Shown here: positions 31,290 to 34,715 of the stretch, piece after piece
How positions within the stretch are numbered: position 1 is the stretch's first letter
How the letters are laid out: each line of letters opens with the position of its first letter
Source: Asticcacaulis sp. UBA2476
GTDB lineage: Bacteria; Pseudomonadota; Alphaproteobacteria; Caulobacterales; Caulobacteraceae
Length of the DNA stretch: 34,715 nucleotides
Assembly (NCBI GenBank): GCA_002342035.1
Contig: DDPE01000037.1
Coordinates: 1 to 34,715, forward strand
Reading direction: 5' to 3'
Translations under genes and position numbers: made by a program
Notes under the pieces: generated by a model
Told to the model about the DNA's origin: nothing
Database searches by the model: none
What the model saw: the letters and a program-made list of their open reading frames with translations, nothing else

Positions 31290-31907
31290 TTACCGGGACT
31301 GGCTCAGGCGGATAAAGCGTTCCTGCAGCGCCAGATTGGTCTCAAACACGCCCGTAAAGCTGGTGGTGATGGTTGAGACATGTTTGTGGTGGACGCCGCG
31401 GGTGGTCATGCACTGATGCTCGGCATCGATCAGGATAGCGATTCCCTGCGGATTGAGCGAATCCTGTAAGGCTTCGGTGATCTGCTTGGTCAGGGTTTCC
31501 TGAGTCTGCAAACGCTTGGCGTAGATTTCGACCACACGGGCGATTTTCGAAATACCGACCACCTTATCGGTGGGAACATAGGCGACATAGGCCTTGCCCA
31601 GGAAGGGGGCCAGATGGTGCTCGCAATGGCTCTCCACCTCGATCTCGCGCAGGATGACCATGTCGTCATAGCCGGTCACGTCCTCGAACGTGCGGCTCAG
31701 CTCCTTGGCCGCGTCGGCCTCATAGCCGTCGAACCACTCTCCGTAGGCGTCGACCACCCGCTTGGGCGTGTCGATCAGGCCCGGCCGGTCGGGATTGTCG
31801 CCGGCCCAGGCGATCAGGGTCCGCACCGCCTCCAGCGCCTGTTCGCGGCTGGGGCGCTGCACAGCCGCATCGCTGACGAGGACGGGTTTGGCGGGGGTGA
31901 CGCTCAT
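31290..31907 (-). CDS. folE: GTP cyclohydrolase I, with a composition break inside
   Basis: Converts GTP to dihydroneopterin triphosphate, the first step of folate synthesis. The 205-aa protein is complete: VESHCEHHLAPFLGKAYVAYVP carries zinc ligands (Cys95, His98), KVVGISKIARVVEIYAKRLQTQE is the core signature, and Cys166 in HQCMTTRGV is the third ligand. The reading frame is intact, but codon use changes inside the gene: residues 1 to about 109 use almost only G/C-ending codons like cysS downstream, while the rest uses GAT, GGT, ATT, TTG and TTA like the genes to the left. The change lies at about 31580-31640, at the most conserved motif. The gene is therefore either a recombinant or an assembly join. 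Confidence 0.93.
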   Translation of the reverse strand: MSVTPAKPVLVSDAAVQRPSREQALEAVRTLIAWAGDNPDRPGLIDTPKRVVDAYGEWFDGYEADAAKELSRTFEDVTGYDDMVILREIEVESHCEHHLAPFLGKAYVAYVPTDKVVGISKIARVVEIYAKRLQTQETLTKQITEALQDSLNPQGIAILIDAEHQCMTTRGVHHKHVSTITTSFTGVFETNLALQERFIRLSQSR

Positions 31908-32012
31908 GGACTGGATTTCCGGCCGGGGCGGGCGAGGGCGCCCGGTTGTATCTCAGGCCGCTATATGGGACGGACCCTCCGTCCTGCAAGAAAACCTGCC
32001 GAAGACTGATCC

Positions 32013-33464
32013 ATGCCGCTGCACATCCACGACACCCTGCGCCGTGAAAAGCGCCTGTTCGAACCGCGCGATCCGAACCGGGTGACCCTCTATGTCTGCG
32101 GCCCGACGGTCTATGACTACGCCCATATCGGCAATGCGCGCCCGCCGGTGGTGTTCGACGTCCTGGCAAGGCTGCTGCGAAGGCAGTACGGGGCGGACAA
32201 GGTGCTTTACGCCCGCAACGTCACCGACGTGGACGACAAGATCAACCAGAAGGCCGCCCGTGAAGGCGTGCCGATCGGCGAGGTCACGGCCCGGTACGAG
32301 GCCGCCTATCTCGCTGACATGGCCCTGCTGAACGTTTCGCCGCCCGACCTGGCCCCCCATGTCACCGACTATATACCGGCCATTGTCGATCAGATTCAGG
32401 CCATCATCGACGCCGGCTGCGCCTATGCGGCCGAGGGGCATGTCCTGTTCGACGTCTCGGCCTATCCGTCCTACGGCGCCCTGTCGGGCCGGAACCTGGA
32501 CGACATGATCGCTGGCGCCCGGGTCGAGGTCGCGCCCTATAAGAAGAATCCGCACGACTTCGTCCTGTGGAAACCGTCCAAGCCGGACGAGCCGGCCTGG
32601 CCCTCCCCCTGGGGCGAGGGGCGCCCCGGCTGGCACATCGAATGCTCGGCCATGATCGAACAGACCCTGGGCCTGCCCATCGACATCCACGGCGGCGGCG
32701 TCGACCTGGCCTTCCCCCACCACGAGAACGAGATCGCCCAAGGCGTCTGCGCCCACGGCTGCGCCCACGCCGAGAACGCCCACGACCACTACGCCCGCTA
32801 CTGGATGCACAACGGCTTCCTGACCGTGGACGCCGAGAAGATGTCCAAGTCGATCGGCAACGTCCTCTTGCTGCACGACCTGGTCCAGTCCATGCCGGGC
32901 GAGGTCGTCCGCTGGGCCCTTCTGTCAGCCCACTATCGCCAGCCGCTGGACTGGAACCAGGGACTGTTGGAACAGAGCCGCAAGAATCTGGACCGACTCT
33001 ACGGCGTCCTGCGCGACGCCGACGCAGCCCTGGCCGACTTCGATCCGGCCACGCTGGACGAGGCCGAGCTGGAGCTGGCCGAGAACGCGCTCGATCCAGT
33101 GCTGGACGCGCTGGAGGACGATCTGAACACGCCGGGCGCCATAGCTCAGCTCTTCGGGCTGGCGAACGCCTTGCGCGATCTGCTCAATGACGGCGAGGCC
33201 GACATCAATGACGTCGCCATGGCTCGCTGGAGCCTGAAAGAAGCCGCCGGCCTGCTCGGCGTGCTGTCGCTGACGCCGGACGCCTGGTTCGAGGGCGGCG
33301 ATCCCGCCCTGAAGGCCGAGGTCGAGGCCCTGCTCGAACAACGCGCCGCCGCCCGCGCCGCCAAGGACTGGCCTGAGGCCGACCGCATCCGCGACCGCCT
33401 GAACGCCCTCAACGTCGTCGTCATGGACGGCCCCGACGGCGCCACCTGGCGCGTGAAGGGCTGA
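32013..33464 (+). CDS. cysS: Cysteine--tRNA ligase
   Basis: Class I enzyme that charges tRNA-Cys. The 483-aa protein has the zinc-ligand Cys29 in YVCGPTVYDYAHIGNARP with the HIGH-type motif H38-I-G-N41, further zinc residues in GWHIECSAM and HGGGVDLAFPHHENE, the KMSKS loop at 276-280 (EKMSKSIGN), and the helical DALR-like anticodon region at the C-terminus. The start follows the folE start divergently with 105 bases between, where a GGACGGA/TCCGTCC hairpin (31968-31984) lies. The gene is very GC-rich, unlike everything left of folE. It is convergent with the topoisomerase gene, with three bases between the stops. Confidence 0.97.
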   Translation: MPLHIHDTLRREKRLFEPRDPNRVTLYVCGPTVYDYAHIGNARPPVVFDVLARLLRRQYGADKVLYARNVTDVDDKINQKAAREGVPIGEVTARYEAAYLADMALLNVSPPDLAPHVTDYIPAIVDQIQAIIDAGCAYAAEGHVLFDVSAYPSYGALSGRNLDDMIAGARVEVAPYKKNPHDFVLWKPSKPDEPAWPSPWGEGRPGWHIECSAMIEQTLGLPIDIHGGGVDLAFPHHENEIAQGVCAHGCAHAENAHDHYARYWMHNGFLTVDAEKMSKSIGNVLLLHDLVQSMPGEVVRWALLSAHYRQPLDWNQGLLEQSRKNLDRLYGVLRDADAALADFDPATLDEAELELAENALDPVLDALEDDLNTPGAIAQLFGLANALRDLLNDGEADINDVAMARWSLKEAAGLLGVLSLTPDAWFEGGDPALKAEVEALLEQRAAARAAKDWPEADRIRDRLNALNVVVMDGPDGATWRVKG

Positions 33465-33467
33465 CGG

Positions 33468-34490
33468 TCAGGCTGCGGCCAACTGCCGGATCAGCGCCGT
33501 CTCGAACCCCTTGGCGTCCGGTCCCGGCAGGGCGGTCTTCAACGCGCCGCTCTCGAACAGGGCCATCACCTTCGGATGGACATAGGCGGTCCGGCACACC
33601 GTCGGCGTATTGCCCAACAGGCCCGCCACCGCCTTGACGCAGACGGTGATCTTGCGTTTCGCGTCGGTGGGCGATGTCGGGGGCTCCATCTCGCGCAGGG
33701 CCCGCGCCGCCGAGACCGTGCCCGCCCAGGTGCGGAAGTCCTTGGCCGAGAACTGCTCACCCATGGCCGCGCGGATATAGGCGTTCACATCGTCCGAGGT
33801 GACGGGGCACAGATGGCCCTCGGCGTCGCGGTATTTGAACAATTGGCGCCCCGGCAGCTCCTCCAGGGTCCGGACCACCCGCGCCAGCCGCCGGTCGCGG
33901 ACGCTGACCCGGTGGTCCTTGCCGCTCTTGCCGCGGAACTCGAACGTCAGGGCGGCGCCGTCCACCTCCAGATGCCGCTTGTTCAGGGTGGTCAGTCCAT
34001 AGCTGCGGTTCTGACGGGCGTAGGTCGCATTGCCGACCCGGATCAGGGTGATCTCCAGCAGACGCACGGCGGTCGCCAGCACCTTCTCCTTCACCGGTCC
34101 CCGCAGCCCCAGATCATGCTCCACCTGGGCGCGCAGCCGGGGCAGGGCGCGTGAGAAGGCCGGCAGCTTGTCGAACTTGTTCTCCGACCGGGCCGTGCTC
34201 CAATCGTTGTGATAACGGTACTGTTTGCGGCCCTTCAGGTCCCGGCCCGTGGCCTGGATATGGCCGTTGGCCTTGGGGCAGATCCAGACGTCGGTCCAGG
34301 CGGGCGGAATGGCCAGGGCGCGGATCCGGTCCAGAACCTTGGGGTCCTTGACCGGCCGCCCCTCGGCGTCGCGATAGGACCAGCCCTTGCCGGCGCGGCG
34401 GCGGGTCAGGCCGGGGTTGTCGTCGCTGCACCAGCTCAGCCCCTGCGGAACCTCGACCACCGGGTCGAAGCCATGCGATCCGTCCGCCAT
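33468..34490 (-). CDS. DNA topoisomerase IB (poxvirus/eukaryote-like)
   Basis: Relaxes supercoiled DNA through a 3'-phosphotyrosine intermediate. The 340-aa protein has the N-terminal DNA-binding domain (residues about 15-115, IPPAWTDVWICPKANGHIQATGRDLKGRKQYRYH) and the catalytic domain with RVGNATYARQNRSYGLTTL, FRGKSGKDH, KDFRTWAGT and the nucleophile Tyr303 in CRTAYVHP. All five catalytic residue types (Arg, Lys, Arg, His-like, Tyr) appear present. Bacterial copies of this family are scattered and thought to be spread by transfer. It belongs to the GC-rich right block, where it neighbours cysS and rlmJ. Confidence 0.95.
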   Translation of the reverse strand: MADGSHGFDPVVEVPQGLSWCSDDNPGLTRRRAGKGWSYRDAEGRPVKDPKVLDRIRALAIPPAWTDVWICPKANGHIQATGRDLKGRKQYRYHNDWSTARSENKFDKLPAFSRALPRLRAQVEHDLGLRGPVKEKVLATAVRLLEITLIRVGNATYARQNRSYGLTTLNKRHLEVDGAALTFEFRGKSGKDHRVSVRDRRLARVVRTLEELPGRQLFKYRDAEGHLCPVTSDDVNAYIRAAMGEQFSAKDFRTWAGTVSAARALREMEPPTSPTDAKRKITVCVKAVAGLLGNTPTVCRTAYVHPKVMALFESGALKTALPGPDAKGFETALIRQLAAA

Positions 34491-34605
34491 CCCGGCGTTT
34501 CCTTTTCAGCGGTCTTTCAGCGGCTTGCCTCAGACCTGCGACGAACGCGGCGCCGCCTTGGCGAGTTCCCCTTGACCCTGCGCGCCCGGCGCGACACGAG
34601 GCGGC

Positions 34606-34715
34606 ATGAACTATCGCCACAGCTTCCACGCTGGAAACTTCGCCGACCTGGTCAAACACGCCCTGGTGCTGTGGCTGGTGAAGGCCCGCCGCCGCGCGGG
34701 CCTTCACCAGCCACA
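34606..34715 (+). CDS. rlmJ: 23S rRNA (adenine2030-N6)-methyltransferase, N-terminal fragment
   Basis: The first 28 or so codons, MNYRHSFHAGNFADLVKHALV, match the RlmJ start, which methylates A2030 of 23S rRNA. The frame is open to the window end. From about 34690 on the sequence is not reliable: bases 34696-34715 are the exact reverse complement of 34670-34689, so the residues after LVKAR are probably an artefact, not RlmJ. The gene is divergent from the topoisomerase gene. Confidence 0.85.
   Translation, partial: MNYRHSFHAGNFADLVKHALVLWLVKARRRAGLHQP
34670..34715. repeat. Perfect 20-bp fold-back at the window end
   Basis: Arms 34670-34689 and 34696-34715 are exact inverted copies around a 6-base loop (CGCCGC). 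The right arm ends at the last base of the window and interrupts rlmJ. This is typical of a fold-back read or assembly end, not of a natural hairpin inside a coding region. Confidence 0.9.

Noticed and set aside
31953..32876. A 307-codon minus-strand frame across cysS
   Set aside because: Shadow of GC-rich cysS; the + strand frame has HIGH and KMSKS motifs and full length.
34114..34707. A 197-codon minus-strand frame over the topoisomerase start and rlmJ
   Set aside because: Arg/Gly/Pro-rich frame-shift product of GC-rich DNA that overlaps two recognised genes and the terminal fold-back.

Overview
Most of this window (about 0.3 to 31.6 kb) looks like one alphaproteobacterial chromosome, most likely a Caulobacteraceae member such as Asticcacaulis. 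This rests on moderate GC, TAT/GAT-rich codon use, the gene content (rpoH next to rluD, the alphaproteobacterial SerC type, a GTTC-N7-GTTC LexA box), and dispersed palindromes. The taxon is inferred from style, not from a database search.

Layout. 0-3.3 kb: an exported DUF1501 protein (cut by the window edge) and its DUF1800 partner. 3.3-11.6 kb: a stretched form of the rpmI-rplT-pheS-pheT cluster. A small AT-rich ORF sits exactly between pheS and pheT, and a Tat-type phospholipase C plus a predicted proteasome-fold (Ntn-hydrolase) protein with a coupled 92-aa partner separate rplT from pheS. 11.7-16.5 kb: an MFS transporter, an SOS-controlled Y-family polymerase, a small secreted protein, a cupin, and infC starting at AUU. 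16.7-22.5 kb: a glycosyltransferase, an alpha/beta hydrolase, an SDR protein, KdsD, small hypothetical proteins, a DUF1653 protein and thiD. 22.5-23.5 kb: two tandem paralogous small secreted proteins, each behind the same 39-bp array of four half-sites. 23.6-28.2 kb: serC, a PagL-like lipid A deacylase, purA and a receiver-domain protein. 28.2-31.1 kb: rpoH, rluD and an ExbD-type protein.

From within folE (about 31.58-31.64 kb) to the end, the sequence becomes much more GC-rich and reads like a Brevundimonas- or Caulobacter-type genome (5' half of folE, cysS, topoisomerase IB, start of rlmJ). The switch lies at the conserved zinc-binding motif of folE. The last 46 bases form a perfect 20-bp fold-back ending exactly at the window end. 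The first 250 bases or so also differ in codon use from the rest of their gene. These are best read as assembly chimerism at the contig ends unless shown otherwise.

The main biological leads are: (1) the Ntn-hydrolase plus 92-aa pair; (2) the tandem secreted paralogs under a shared response-regulator-like operator; (3) the AT-rich ORF coupled by overlapping codons between pheS and pheT; (4) a second copy of the last 13 purA codons that differs only at synonymous positions; and (5) a dispersed palindrome whose two copies differ by a compensatory base-pair change. I saw no tRNA, rRNA, CRISPR array, transposase or phage gene.
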